Positions 24,065-32,188 of a DNA stretch of 36,553 nt are shown in pieces (position 1 is the stretch's first letter; each line of letters begins with the position of its first letter). The stretch is from PALSA-911 sp043742865 (lineage in GTDB: Bacteria; Pseudomonadota; Alphaproteobacteria; Acetobacterales; Acetobacteraceae). The translations under genes and the position numbers were made by a program. The stretch spans positions 1 to 36,553 of the forward strand of contig JAYTXR010000053.1 in assembly GCA_043742865.1 (NCBI GenBank). The letters are read 5' to 3'. Under the pieces are notes generated by a model that saw only the letters and a list, made by a program, of their open reading frames with translations, made no database searches and was not told the DNA's origin.

Positions 24065-24697
24065 CTAGGGCGTGCGCCGATAGGCGCCGGCGAGAATGCG
24101 CAGATGGTCGCGGAAATGCGGCCGCAGCCGGTCGGTCCAGGGCGAGGCGGCGGCGGCTCGCCAGGCGGCAGAGTTGGCGACATCGGCGTTGGCCAGGTGG
24201 TACAGCGCAACGTGGCGGTGTGAGCCGCCCTCCCCGCGGTAGCGACGGGCGCATAGCACGCCCGGCACCGCCGCCAGCGCCGGGATGTGTTCGCTGTCGT
24301 ACCAAGCGTTGAAATCGGCCTCGTGTTCAGGCGCCACGTTCATCGCGTTCAGCAGCAGACCGCCGGCGCCTGTTGGCGCCGGCTGATCGCCGGGCAGCGT
24401 CTGCTCACCCTCGAAGCGCATCAGCCGCGTGCACATCGCGGTAACCCGCTTCGACCAGACCGAAAGATTGTCGTAGGCGATGGCGCGGTAGGCATCGCTG
24501 CGCAGCACGTTCGGCGCATCCAGATCGTAGGTGGCGATCGCGTATTCCGGGTTGGCGGCGCCGACCCAACGCTCGCAGGCGCCAAAACCGGGGACGCGCC
24601 GGCGTTCGGGGATATGTTCGAGGTCGTACCAGTCATGGAACTCGTCGGCGTGCGCGGCCGAGAAATCGAATGCGGCGATCAGGATGCCCTTCGGCAT
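24065..24697 (-). CDS. Dimeric alpha/beta-barrel protein, two tandem domains (DUF4286/EthD-like)
   Basis: The 210-residue protein has two ferredoxin-like repeats. Each has a HDWYDLEHIPERRRVPGF-like motif, at about 21-38 and again at 131-148 (AWYDSEHIPALAAVPGV). WYD-EHIP is shared by EthD-like and DUF4286 dimeric barrels; the fold serves ether degradation, monooxygenases and heme-related proteins, but the specific role is unknown. It is 19 bp downstream of the epoxide-hydrolase-like gene and likely in the same transcript. The ATG at 24697 is supported by an upstream GGGGGAAAC-type site. Confidence 0.78.
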   Translation of the reverse strand: MPKGILIAAFDFSAAHADEFHDWYDLEHIPERRRVPGFGACERWVGAANPEYAIATYDLDAPNVLRSDAYRAIAYDNLSVWSKRVTAMCTRLMRFEGEQTLPGDQPAPTGAGGLLLNAMNVAPEHEADFNAWYDSEHIPALAAVPGVLCARRYRGEGGSHRHVALYHLANADVANSAAWRAAAASPWTDRLRPHFRDHLRILAGAYRRTP

Positions 24698-24716
24698 GGT
24701 GTTTCCCCCTGGCTTG

Positions 24717-25850
24717 TCAGGCTTGTCGAAGAAAGCTCAGCAGCAATTCGGCGACCTGCCCGGGCTGTTCCTGCTGCACCCAGTGGCCGGCGCCCTCGAT
24801 CAGATGGCAGGCGCGCATATCGGTGCAAGCGGTATGCTGCATGCGATCGATGGCGCCGGGGTTCTGGTGGATGCCCCAGTCGCTACGCCCGGCGATGAAC
24901 ACCGCGGGCACGTCGATCGTCCGGCCGGAGAATACCTGCAGCTCGGCGTTGAACGCGCCGCCGGTGCGGCAGCGATACCATTGCAGCCCGCCCTGAAACC
25001 CCGTGCGTTCATACTCGGCGCTGTAGACCGCGAGTTCCAGGTCGGGCAGCCAGACATTGGCGTCGATCTGCGCCGGGGACGGCATTTCAGCCGCCACGGT
25101 TTGCGCCATGTTTTTGTCCAATTCCATGACGTAGTAGGTCGGCAGTTTCGCCAGTTCGGCCGCATTCCAGGATTGCAGCGCAACCGGCTGGTTTTCCAGC
25201 CAGTCGGCACTTTTCTGGTGGTAGTAGGCGCGCAGGAAATTCCGCACGCCCTGCGGGCAGTTCTGCATGTCGGCGTTGGCCGGACGGGTGGAATAGTACC
25301 ACTGGTAGTGTTTGCGCGGACGATCCAACCGGGCCAGGGCGTCGTGAATGTCGGGTGCCGGCGGCGGGGTTTCGGTGCCGAACGGCAACTGGGGCGGCCC
25401 GGCGAACGGCGCGCTCATCAGCGCCAGCGACGGAAAGAAATCCGGCCGGACCAGCGCGCACCAGGCGGCGACCGAGGCGCCGAAATCATGCCCGACCACG
25501 GCGGCGACCGAGCGGTAGCCGAGGGCGGCGACCAGGCCCATCGTGTCACGCACCAGGTTCAGCAGGCGGAACGAGCTTAAGTCGCCGTCATAGTCGGGGT
25601 CCCAGCCGGTGGTGCGGCCATAGCCGCGCTGGTCGGGGGCGACCACATGATAGCCGGCGGCGGCCAGCGGGATCATCACCTTGCGCCAGGAATAGGCCAG
25701 TTCGGGAAAACCGTGCAGCAGAAGCAGGCACGGCCGGCCCGGGATTTCATAACCCGCCTCAAGAATATGCATGCGCAGGCCGTTGATGTTGTCGACGAAA
25801 CGCGAGCGGATGCCGGCGGGCAGGGCAGCCAGCGGGGCCAGCGAGGTCAT
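24717..25850 (-). CDS. Epoxide hydrolase-like alpha/beta-hydrolase
   Basis: A 377-residue alpha/beta-hydrolase with an epoxide-hydrolase arrangement: oxyanion motif HGFPE at 46-50, nucleophile Asp122 in VVGHDFGAS, cap-domain Tyr residues (YQWYYS near 182-187 and Tyr280 in EYERTGFQGGLQWYR), acid Asp324 in RSDWG and His356 in GAGHWVQQEQP. Asp as nucleophile with the GxxGGLxWYR cap segment separates it from esterases. It would open an epoxide by trans-hydrolysis, or dehalogenate; the substrate is unknown. It overlaps the upstream M20 gene by 4 bp (ATGA). Confidence 0.88.
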   Translation of the reverse strand: MTSLAPLAALPAGIRSRFVDNINGLRMHILEAGYEIPGRPCLLLLHGFPELAYSWRKVMIPLAAAGYHVVAPDQRGYGRTTGWDPDYDGDLSSFRLLNLVRDTMGLVAALGYRSVAAVVGHDFGASVAAWCALVRPDFFPSLALMSAPFAGPPQLPFGTETPPPAPDIHDALARLDRPRKHYQWYYSTRPANADMQNCPQGVRNFLRAYYHQKSADWLENQPVALQSWNAAELAKLPTYYVMELDKNMAQTVAAEMPSPAQIDANVWLPDLELAVYSAEYERTGFQGGLQWYRCRTGGAFNAELQVFSGRTIDVPAVFIAGRSDWGIHQNPGAIDRMQHTACTDMRACHLIEGAGHWVQQEQPGQVAELLLSFLRQA

Positions 25851-27109
25851 GCCAACACCCGATTGGCCCGCGCCAGTACCGCCTCGAACAGCACCTGGCA
25901 GCCAGCCTCGGCTTCCTCCGGCTCGATGCTTTCGGCCTCATTATGGCTGAGGCCGTCCTTGCACGGGGTGAAGATCATCGCGGTTGGGATATGGCGGGCC
26001 ACGTAGACCGCGTCGTGCCCGGCGCCGGAGACGATCTCGCGGGCGGCAAAACCCAATCTCGAAGCTGCCTGGCGCACCAGATTCACGCAGGCCGGATCGA
26101 AGGGCTGCGCCGGGACCTTGAACAATTGGGTCAGCTCCAGCCGCACGCCGCAATCGCGCGCCAAAAAACCGGCCTCGCGCGGAAACTGGGCGTCCAGACG
26201 GTCCAGTTCGGCATTGTCGGGATGGCGGAACTCGACGGAAAAACGCACCTCGCCGGGGATCACGTTGCGACTGTTGGGGCTGACCAGCAGCTGACCGACG
26301 GTGCCGCGGCCGTCCTCGCCGCGGGCGCGCATCATCCGGTCCACCAAATCGATGATACGGGCGGCGCAGACCAGCGCGTCCTTGCGCGCCGAGGGTGGCG
26401 TGGTGCCGGCGTGGCTGTCCTGCCCGGTAACCACCGCGTCGTACCAGACCTGCGCCTGCGCGCCGGTGACGATGCCGATTTTCTTCCCCTCCCGCTCCAG
26501 GATCGGTCCCTGTTCGATATGCAGCTCGAAATAGGCATCGGCCGGGAACGGTTGGGCCGGCTCCGCCCCGCGATAGCCAATGCCGTCCAACGCCGCCGCC
26601 ACGCTGACACCCTCGGTGTCAGTCAGCGCATAGGCTTTGTCGCGGGTGAAAACACCGGCCCAGACGCCCGAGCCCATCAGCGAATGGCCGAACCGGCTAC
26701 CTTCCTCGTCGGTCCAGTTGATCAGCTCCACCGGCGCCTCGGTAACGATCCCTAGATCGTTCAGGCTGCGCATGACCTCCAGCCCGGCCAGCACGCCGAG
26801 CGCGCCGTCAAATTTTCCGCCCGAGGGCTGACTGTCCAGATGGCTGCCGAGCAGCACCGGCAGGCGGGCCGGGTCGCGGCCGGGGCGGCGGGCGAACATG
26901 TTGCCGATCTCATCGATCCGCACGGTCAGGCCGGCTTGCTCGCATTCCCCGCGGAATTTATCGCGGCCGCGGCGGTCCACCTCGGTGAGCGTCAGCCGCC
27001 GGACACCGCCCTTGGCGGTGGCGCCGATGGCGGCAAAACCCATCAGGCTGTCCCATAGCCGCTTGCCGTCGATGCGCTGATTGGTTTGGGACAGGGTGTC
27101 CTGAGACAT
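25847..27109 (-). CDS. M20-family carbamoylase/allantoate amidohydrolase-like enzyme (hydantoinase/carbamoylase family)
   Basis: From ATG 27109 the enzyme has 420 residues. Metal-binding motifs are LLGSHLDSQPSGGKFDG (His90, Asp92, Asp101), WTDEEGSRFG (Glu135/Glu136), a HIEQGPILE strand and SHNEAESIE near the C terminus. This set is typical of N-carbamoyl-L-amino acid hydrolases, ureidoglycolases and allantoate amidohydrolases. AGGAG lies about 12 bp upstream of the ATG; the much longer open frame to 27982 is antisense to the aldolase gene and rejected. It cleaves a carbamoyl or amide C-N bond; ureide or pyrimidine breakdown is plausible. It heads a run with the epoxide-hydrolase-like gene. 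Confidence 0.88.
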   Translation of the reverse strand: MSQDTLSQTNQRIDGKRLWDSLMGFAAIGATAKGGVRRLTLTEVDRRGRDKFRGECEQAGLTVRIDEIGNMFARRPGRDPARLPVLLGSHLDSQPSGGKFDGALGVLAGLEVMRSLNDLGIVTEAPVELINWTDEEGSRFGHSLMGSGVWAGVFTRDKAYALTDTEGVSVAAALDGIGYRGAEPAQPFPADAYFELHIEQGPILEREGKKIGIVTGAQAQVWYDAVVTGQDSHAGTTPPSARKDALVCAARIIDLVDRMMRARGEDGRGTVGQLLVSPNSRNVIPGEVRFSVEFRHPDNAELDRLDAQFPREAGFLARDCGVRLELTQLFKVPAQPFDPACVNLVRQAASRLGFAAREIVSGAGHDAVYVARHIPTAMIFTPCKDGLSHNEAESIEPEEAEAGCQVLFEAVLARANRVLA

Positions 27110-27193
27110 TGGGGCCGCTCCTGGGAGTGTCGACCGCATCTTGCCCGTGGCGCGACTTCCTGCAAGCCTTGCCGGGAATTGGAGTGCTTCGTC

Positions 27194-27985
27194 ATGGCCC
27201 ACGCGCTCGAACCGCAGGCTCCCGCCATCCGGCGCAACACCGAACTGGACCATGAAGCGGTACGCCAGGCCCGAATCGATCTGGCCGCGTGTTTCCGGGC
27301 AGCTGCGCGGCTGGGGTTGCAGGAGGGGATCTGCAACCATCTGTCTGCCATGGTGCCGGGGCGGGACGATCTGTTCCTGGTCAACCCCTATGGCTACGGC
27401 TTCGCCGAGATCACCGCCTCGCAGCTGCTGATCTGCGATTTCGACGGCCGCGTGGTGGCCGGCGAGGGCGTGCCGGAAGCCACCGCGTTCCACATCCACG
27501 CCCGGCTGCATAAGTTGGTGCCGCGCGCCCGCGCCGCGTTCCACACCCATATGCCGAACGCCACGGCGTTGGCCATGGTGGAGGGTCCGCCGCTTGTCTG
27601 GGCCGGGCAGACGGCGCTGAAATTCTACGGCCGCACGCGGGTGGACGAGCCGTATAACGGCCTGGCGTTGGACACCGACGAGGGCGACCGCATCGCCTCG
27701 GCCATCGGTGACGCCGACGTGGTGTTCATGAAAAACCACGGCGTGCTGGTGGTCGGGGCAACCATCGCCGAGGCCTGGGACGATCTGTATTACCTGGAGC
27801 GCGCCTGCGAGGCACAGCTTCTGGCGGAGTCGACCGGGCGCAAGCTGGTGCCGGTGCCGGCGGCGCTCGCGGAGCGGACCTACCGGCAGATGCGCGACGG
27901 CGACGGCGACCGCGAGTCGGCCCGGCTGCATCTGGAGAGCGTCAAGCGCATTCTGGACCGTGAGGCGCCGGATTTTCGCCACTAA
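27194..27985 (+). CDS. Class II aldolase/adducin family protein
   Basis: A 263-residue zinc-dependent class II aldolase-like protein. It has CNHLSAMVPGRDD near 47-59, Glu95 in PEATAFHIHA, the zinc pair His117-x-His119 in FHTHMPNATA, and His182 in KNHGVLVVG. These are the ligands of fuculose-phosphate aldolase and its decarboxylase and dehydratase relatives. GGAG (27181-27184) precedes the ATG by 9 bp. It is transcribed divergently from the M20 hydrolase across 84 bp. The reaction may be aldol cleavage or decarboxylation of an unknown sugar or acid. Confidence 0.88.
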   Translation: MAHALEPQAPAIRRNTELDHEAVRQARIDLAACFRAAARLGLQEGICNHLSAMVPGRDDLFLVNPYGYGFAEITASQLLICDFDGRVVAGEGVPEATAFHIHARLHKLVPRARAAFHTHMPNATALAMVEGPPLVWAGQTALKFYGRTRVDEPYNGLALDTDEGDRIASAIGDADVVFMKNHGVLVVGATIAEAWDDLYYLERACEAQLLAESTGRKLVPVPAALAERTYRQMRDGDGDRESARLHLESVKRILDREAPDFRH

Positions 27986-28048
27986 AGCCTATCGTCCCCG
28001 ACAACGACCGGCTAATGGCTTCGTTCGCTTCCTGCAGGAATACTCCCC

Positions 28049-28480
28049 ATGCGCCGGCTTACCCATCTCGTGTTGCTGGTTTCTGTGGTGGCGGGCTGCT
28101 CGCTGGTCGACCAGACGACTTTCGCCCCGTCGCCGGAGCCGAAGCCGGCACCGGTGATCGTGCCGCCGACGGCGGAGCTGCGAAAACCGTTGATCGTGAT
28201 TGCCTCCAGCGCGACCCCGAAGGATTATTCGAAACCCCTGCGCGAGGCCGTGCGCGCCGCCGAGAAGCTGAAGCACGATATCGACTACGATGTGGTCGGC
28301 ATCGCGCCGCCCGCCGCCGGGGCGGCGGCGAGCCTGGTCTCGCTGGAGGAGGCCGGCTCCCGCGCCGCGGAGATCATGCGCGCAATCATGGCCCTGGGCG
28401 TTCCGGCCGCGCGTATCCACCTTGGCGCCCGCTCGGACCCGAAGATTACCGCCGGCGAAAGCCACGTCTTCGTTCGTTAG
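28049..28480 (+). CDS. Small hypothetical lipoprotein
   Basis: The 143-residue protein has a lipoprotein signal: MRRLTHLVLLVSVVAGCSL with Cys17 as the lipidation residue, followed by a Pro-rich linker (PSPEPKPAPVIVPP). The rest is a small soluble domain, PLIVIASSATPKDYSK to HLGARSDPKITAGESHVFVR, that I do not assign. The C-terminal strand layout, ending in the VPAARIHLGAR and HVFVR pieces, faintly resembles an OmpA-like domain. AGGAA (28036-28040) precedes the ATG by 8 bp. It is 63 bp after the aldolase and may be in the same transcript. Function unknown. Confidence 0.7.
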   Translation: MRRLTHLVLLVSVVAGCSLVDQTTFAPSPEPKPAPVIVPPTAELRKPLIVIASSATPKDYSKPLREAVRAAEKLKHDIDYDVVGIAPPAAGAAASLVSLEEAGSRAAEIMRAIMALGVPAARIHLGARSDPKITAGESHVFVR

Positions 28481-28511
28481 GGCGGCGGGTCCGGCCGGCC
28501 AGATCGTCGCC

Positions 28512-28549
28512 ACCGGCAGCACCCCCGCCGCAGCGATGAAGCTGCCGGT
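28512..28549. terminator. Hairpin between convergent genes
   Basis: ACCGGCAGC (28512-28520) pairs perfectly with GCTGCCGGT (28541-28549) across a 20-nt loop in the 81-bp gap between the lipoprotein gene and the convergent PEP-CTERM gene. A bidirectional terminator is plausible; no T-tract is present. Confidence 0.4.
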
Positions 28550-28561
28550 TACAGGGGATAC

Positions 28562-29557
28562 CTAGCTGGCGCGGTTGCGCCGGCTAAATCCAAGGCCGAG
28601 CAGGCCAAGTCCCAGCAATCCGAGCGAGGCCGGCTCCGGCACCGTCGTCGCGGCGGCGAACGTATAGCCGATGACATCGAGCGCCCTCGTCTCAGCCGAA
28701 GTCGTGGTCAGGGCCGGGCTACCGGTGTTGTTGGTAAAGGCGTCCTGCACTTGTGTTGGGGTGTGGGTGACCCAGTCGCCATAGTCGCCACCGTTCGTGC
28801 AGTTGTTGAACTGATTGATGGCGGTCGCACCGCCGTCGATGGAGAAGAAAGCTGCCGGCGGCGGCGGCGAACAGGCGTTCGGCGCAAAGCTACGAACGCC
28901 GGGGCTGGCAAAGCGGAACAGATCCTCGGCCTGCGGGTTGCCGCCCAAAAAAGTGAGGCTGGGCAGCTCCGAACCCAATCCGAGCGCCTCGTCGATTTCA
29001 TGCTCAACGACCGAGATCAGACTATAACCGCCCGCCACACCAAAGCCGGTGTCGTTCGTGATGGCCAGGTTCAGACCGATGCAGCTATCGCCATTGAAGG
29101 CTGGGCAGGGGGAGTTGGCGAAGTTGAACGACCCGCCGGGGGTGTTCAATCCCACCGCCCGGCCATTGGCGGTTTTCACGTTGATACTGGTGCTGCCGGT
29201 GACCGGATTGGTGGCGCCGGCAGGGGTGTGAGCGAGCGCCGTCGCGTCATCGGGGCTGGTCGCATCGGCACCCAGCGCCGTGCGGTATGCCGCGTAGGAC
29301 ACGTTGCTGACATAGGTCGTGCTCGCCCCCAGCCCGCTGCCCATGTTGTGGAATTCGATACCGACCGTGATCGGGTCCGAGAAAGTGGTGTCGTAAAACA
29401 AGATCGCGCTGTTGATCACGGTTTTCGAGCTGGCACTGAGACTGACGTCAAAGGTCGGCGTGATGACCAGCGCATGCGCCGGATTGAGCGGCGCGAAAGC
29501 CAGAACGGCTCCACCCAAAAATGTCGTTAGCAGTAAAAATTGGCGACGATCGGACAT
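28562..29557 (-). CDS. PEP-CTERM protein, NF038122-type metallopeptidase-like
   Basis: The 331-residue protein has a Sec signal (hydrophobic stretch about 8-29, ending NPAHA) and a C-terminal PEP-CTERM sorting tag: VPEPASLGLL from residue 307, a Gly/Leu-rich transmembrane stretch and SRRNRAS. The middle contains SVVEHEIDEALG at 183-193, a metallopeptidase-like HE helix, followed by a LFRFASPGVRSF segment, FFSIDGGATAINQFN and ALDVIGY. This pattern matches a metalloprotease family described with PEP-CTERM tags. The active helix reads HEIDE rather than HExxH, so the third ligand would be a carboxylate or the site is altered. Exosortase-dependent surface attachment is inferred. Confidence 0.8.
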   Translation of the reverse strand: MSDRRQFLLLTTFLGGAVLAFAPLNPAHALVITPTFDVSLSASSKTVINSAILFYDTTFSDPITVGIEFHNMGSGLGASTTYVSNVSYAAYRTALGADATSPDDATALAHTPAGATNPVTGSTSINVKTANGRAVGLNTPGGSFNFANSPCPAFNGDSCIGLNLAITNDTGFGVAGGYSLISVVEHEIDEALGLGSELPSLTFLGGNPQAEDLFRFASPGVRSFAPNACSPPPPAAFFSIDGGATAINQFNNCTNGGDYGDWVTHTPTQVQDAFTNNTGSPALTTTSAETRALDVIGYTFAAATTVPEPASLGLLGLGLLGLGFSRRNRAS

Positions 29558-29917
29558 CGATTTGCTTACCTTTGTTTATTTATATTACAATCAGCCCAGC
29601 CATATCCGCATAACGATGCGCGTTGCGTCACGATGCGCGTTGCGTCACGATGAGCGTTGCGTCACGATGAGCGTTGCGTCGGGTCACATTTCAGGATTGA
29701 AATCCGCGAGGTTTTTTCGCCACTGAAATATCAAAACATACTCTGAGGCTTCAAGCAATTAAAAAAATAATGTTCGCGAGCCATTGAAATTTAGGCGGCG
29801 TGGCGGTTCGTGTACGGGGTCGTCCCCGAAGGAACAGCCTGGCCGGTCTGCCAAGACATGCCTGACCGCAACTGAGATTGCTGCTCTACCCAACCGTCGA
29901 CCACCGGAGCCAACGCC
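29558..29917. other. Divergent intergenic region with low-GC islands and a tandem repeat
   Basis: This 360-bp gap lies between the PEP-CTERM gene (minus) and the quinone oxidoreductase gene (plus). It holds an AT-rich patch next to the PEP-CTERM start (29570-29592), a 17-bp tandem repeat at 29614-29681, and a second AT-rich patch around 29720-29790. I see no gene in it. Both flanking promoters are expected here, but none matches the consensus clearly. Confidence 0.6.
29614..29681. repeat. Tandem 17-bp repeat, four copies
   Basis: CGATGCGCGTTGCGTCA occurs at 29614-29630 and 29631-29647, then the variant CGATGAGCGTTGCGTCA at 29648-29664 and again, with its last base changed, at 29665-29681. 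Copies are head to tail with no spacers, so it is not a CRISPR array. It lies 57-124 bp upstream of the PEP-CTERM start and may be a multi-copy regulator-binding site or a slippage-generated variable tract. Confidence 0.85.
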
Positions 29918-30898
29918 ATGAAAGCCATGACCTGCCGGGAATGGGGCGATCCAAGCGTCCTGACCCTCACCGAGATGCCAAGCCCGCAGCTGATTCCGGG
30001 GCACATCCGTGTGCGGGTCCGCGCGGCCGGCATCAACTTCGCCGACACGCTGCAGGTGGCCGGAAAATATCAGGTGAAACCGCCGCTGCCCTTCACCCCC
30101 GGCCTGGAGATAGCCGGCGACGTGCTGGAAATCGGTCCGGGGGTAAGAAAGCCGTTCCGCATCGGCCAGCGCGTGCTGGGCTTTCTGCGTTTCGGCGGCG
30201 GCTATGCCGAGGAACTGGTGGCCCCCGAGGATAGCCTGCTGGCGATCCCCGACACGCTCAGCGACATCGACGCCGGCGGCTTTCCCACGGTCTACGGCAC
30301 GTCCTATTACGCGCTGAGCTGGCGCGGCAAGCTGCGGCCGGACGAAACGTTGCTGGTGCTGGGTGCGGCCGGCGGGGTCGGGCTGGCGGCGGTGGAGATC
30401 GGCAAGCAACTCGGTGCGCGCGTCATCGCCGCCGCGGGCGGGGCAGAGAAATGCGCGCTGACGCTGCAATACGGCGCCGACCATGCCATCGACTACACGC
30501 GCGAAAGCGTCCGCGACCGGGTGCGCGAGCTGACCGATGGCGCCGGCGCCGATGTCGTCTTCGACCCGGTCGGCGGCGACGCGTTCGACCAGGCGATCCG
30601 CGCCACCGCGTGGGGGGCGCGGATGCTGGTGATCGGCTTCGCCGCCGGGCGCATCCAGTCCGTGCCGGCAAACCTGATCCTGGTGAAGAACATCGCCGTC
30701 ACCGGCGTCGTGTTCGGTGCCGAGAACGAACGCGACCCGCAGTCCGGCGGCAGCTTCATCGCCGAAATGCTGCGCTGGCAGGCGGCCGGAAAGCTACGTC
30801 CGCGGGTGGCGAAAACCTTTCCGCTGGACCAGGCACCCGCCGCCCTCGAGGCGCTGGTGTCGCGCAAATACGCCGGCAAGATCGTCCTGACCACGTGA
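29918..30898 (+). CDS. NADPH:quinone oxidoreductase-type MDR protein
   Basis: A 326-residue medium-chain dehydrogenase/reductase. The N-terminal GroES-like domain contains AAGINFADTLQVAGKY and PFTPGLEIAGDV, and the nucleotide-binding domain has LGAAGGVGLAAVEIGKQLGA at about 149-168. The catalytic zinc-binding Cys/His set of alcohol dehydrogenases is absent, as usual in quinone oxidoreductases; NADPH preference is a family expectation. It could also be an enoyl reductase on acyl-CoA. GGAG lies about 10 bp upstream of the ATG. Its stop overlaps the start of the next gene in GTGA, linking it to CoA metabolism. Confidence 0.9.
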   Translation: MKAMTCREWGDPSVLTLTEMPSPQLIPGHIRVRVRAAGINFADTLQVAGKYQVKPPLPFTPGLEIAGDVLEIGPGVRKPFRIGQRVLGFLRFGGGYAEELVAPEDSLLAIPDTLSDIDAGGFPTVYGTSYYALSWRGKLRPDETLLVLGAAGGVGLAAVEIGKQLGARVIAAAGGAEKCALTLQYGADHAIDYTRESVRDRVRELTDGAGADVVFDPVGGDAFDQAIRATAWGARMLVIGFAAGRIQSVPANLILVKNIAVTGVVFGAENERDPQSGGSFIAEMLRWQAAGKLRPRVAKTFPLDQAPAALEALVSRKYAGKIVLTT

Positions 30899-32148
30899 CG
30901 ACCCCACGCAAAATCCCCGCCGGCGAGCTCGACCTCCGCGACTTCATCCATCCGGGCGCAAAGATCGTCTGGGGCCAGGCGAGCGGCGAGCCGCTGACGC
31001 TCACCGAGGCGCTGGTGGCGCAACGCCACGCAATCGGCCCGGTCTCGGTCTTCCTCGGCTCCTGCTTCTCCGCCACGCTGCGCCCGGAGCACGCCGACAC
31101 GATCCGTTTTTCCGGATTTGGCCCGATGGGCACGTCGCGCGCGCTCGCCAGGGCCGGCGTGCTGGATATCGTTCCCGTCCATTTCGGCCAGATCCACCGA
31201 TACATCCAGGACGGCCAGATCGGCTGCGATGTCGCCCTGATCCAGCTCAGCCCACCCGGCCCGAACGGCCGGCACAGCTTCGGCCTGATCAATGACTATG
31301 TGCAGACCCTGATCGCCACCGCCCGGGTGGTCGTTGCCGAAATAAACCACCAGCTGCCCTGGACCTACAGCGAAGGCACGCCCGATTTTTCCCGCATCAC
31401 CGCGATCATCGAGACTTCCCGCCCTCTGATCCAGCTCGCCCCGCCAAAAATCGGCCCGGTCGAGCAGGCGATCGCGACCAATGTCGCACGCTACATCGAG
31501 GACGGCTCGGTGCTGCAGATGGGCGTCGGCGCGATCCCGGAGGCGGTGATGCAGGGCATCGCCGACCGGCGCGATCTCGGCCTGCACACCGGCATGGTCG
31601 GCGACAGCCTGGTCGGGCTGATCGAACGCGGGGTTATGACCAACGCCACCAAACCGATCGACCGCGGCGTCTCGGTCACCGGCGTGCTGCTCGGCACCGA
31701 CCGGCTGTACCGTTTTGCCGACCGCAACCCCGCGTTGCTGCTGCGCCCGTCCTGGCACACCCATGCCGGCGATCTGCTGCGCATCCCCAAGCTGGTCAGC
31801 ATCAACACCGCGCTCGAGGTGGACCTGACCGGCCAGGTCAACGCCGAGGCCGCCGGGCAGGACCTGCTCGGCGCGGTCGGGGGTCAGCCCGATTTGGTCC
31901 GCGCCGGCCACCGCTCGCCCGGCGGCCACGCGGTCATCGCCCTGCCCAGCACCGCCCGCGGGGGCACGGTCAGTCGCATCTGCCGCATCCTGAACGGCCC
32001 GGTAACCACCCCGCGCAGCGACGTGGATGTGGTTGTCACCGAATACGGCGCGGCCGATCTGCGCGGCCGGACCCTGTCGGAACGCGCTTTCGCCCTGACC
32101 GCGATCGCGCATCCCGAACATCGGGATGCGCTGCGTCACTCCACCTGA
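30895..32148 (+). CDS. Acetyl-CoA hydrolase/CoA-transferase family protein, unusual active-site region
   Basis: This 417-residue protein starts at GTG 30895, overlapping the upstream stop; the longer open frame is shadow. It shows the two-domain acetyl-CoA hydrolase/transferase architecture: LQMGVGAIPEAVM at 208-219, LGLHTGMVGDSLVGLIERGVMTN around 228-250, and VVVTEYGAADLRGRT near the C terminus. In well-studied relatives (AbfT, AarC-like) the segment LGIHTEM carries the catalytic Glu that forms the CoA thioester; here it is Gly233. The fold is kept, but the standard ping-pong mechanism looks impaired. It may be a divergent CoA-transferase or hydrolase using another residue, or a binding protein. 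Confidence 0.83.
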   Translation: MTTPRKIPAGELDLRDFIHPGAKIVWGQASGEPLTLTEALVAQRHAIGPVSVFLGSCFSATLRPEHADTIRFSGFGPMGTSRALARAGVLDIVPVHFGQIHRYIQDGQIGCDVALIQLSPPGPNGRHSFGLINDYVQTLIATARVVVAEINHQLPWTYSEGTPDFSRITAIIETSRPLIQLAPPKIGPVEQAIATNVARYIEDGSVLQMGVGAIPEAVMQGIADRRDLGLHTGMVGDSLVGLIERGVMTNATKPIDRGVSVTGVLLGTDRLYRFADRNPALLLRPSWHTHAGDLLRIPKLVSINTALEVDLTGQVNAEAAGQDLLGAVGGQPDLVRAGHRSPGGHAVIALPSTARGGTVSRICRILNGPVTTPRSDVDVVVTEYGAADLRGRTLSERAFALTAIAHPEHRDALRHST

Positions 32149-32188
32149 AGGGCTGGTGCCGACCAGGCTTGGATGGCATTGTGAGCCG

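Noticed and set aside
27110..27982. Long N-terminal extension of the M20 hydrolase (711-codon frame)
   Set aside because: It is antisense to the class II aldolase, and the M20 family start MSQDTLSQ with AGGAG upstream lies at 27109.
29614..29681. CRISPR-like array
   Set aside because: Copies are directly adjacent with no spacers, only four units of 17 bp, and no cas genes are present.
29759..30484. Minus-strand frame over the start of the quinone oxidoreductase, possible transposase remnant
   Set aside because: No transposase motif or terminal inverted repeat is visible and the quinone oxidoreductase is clearly coding on the other strand.
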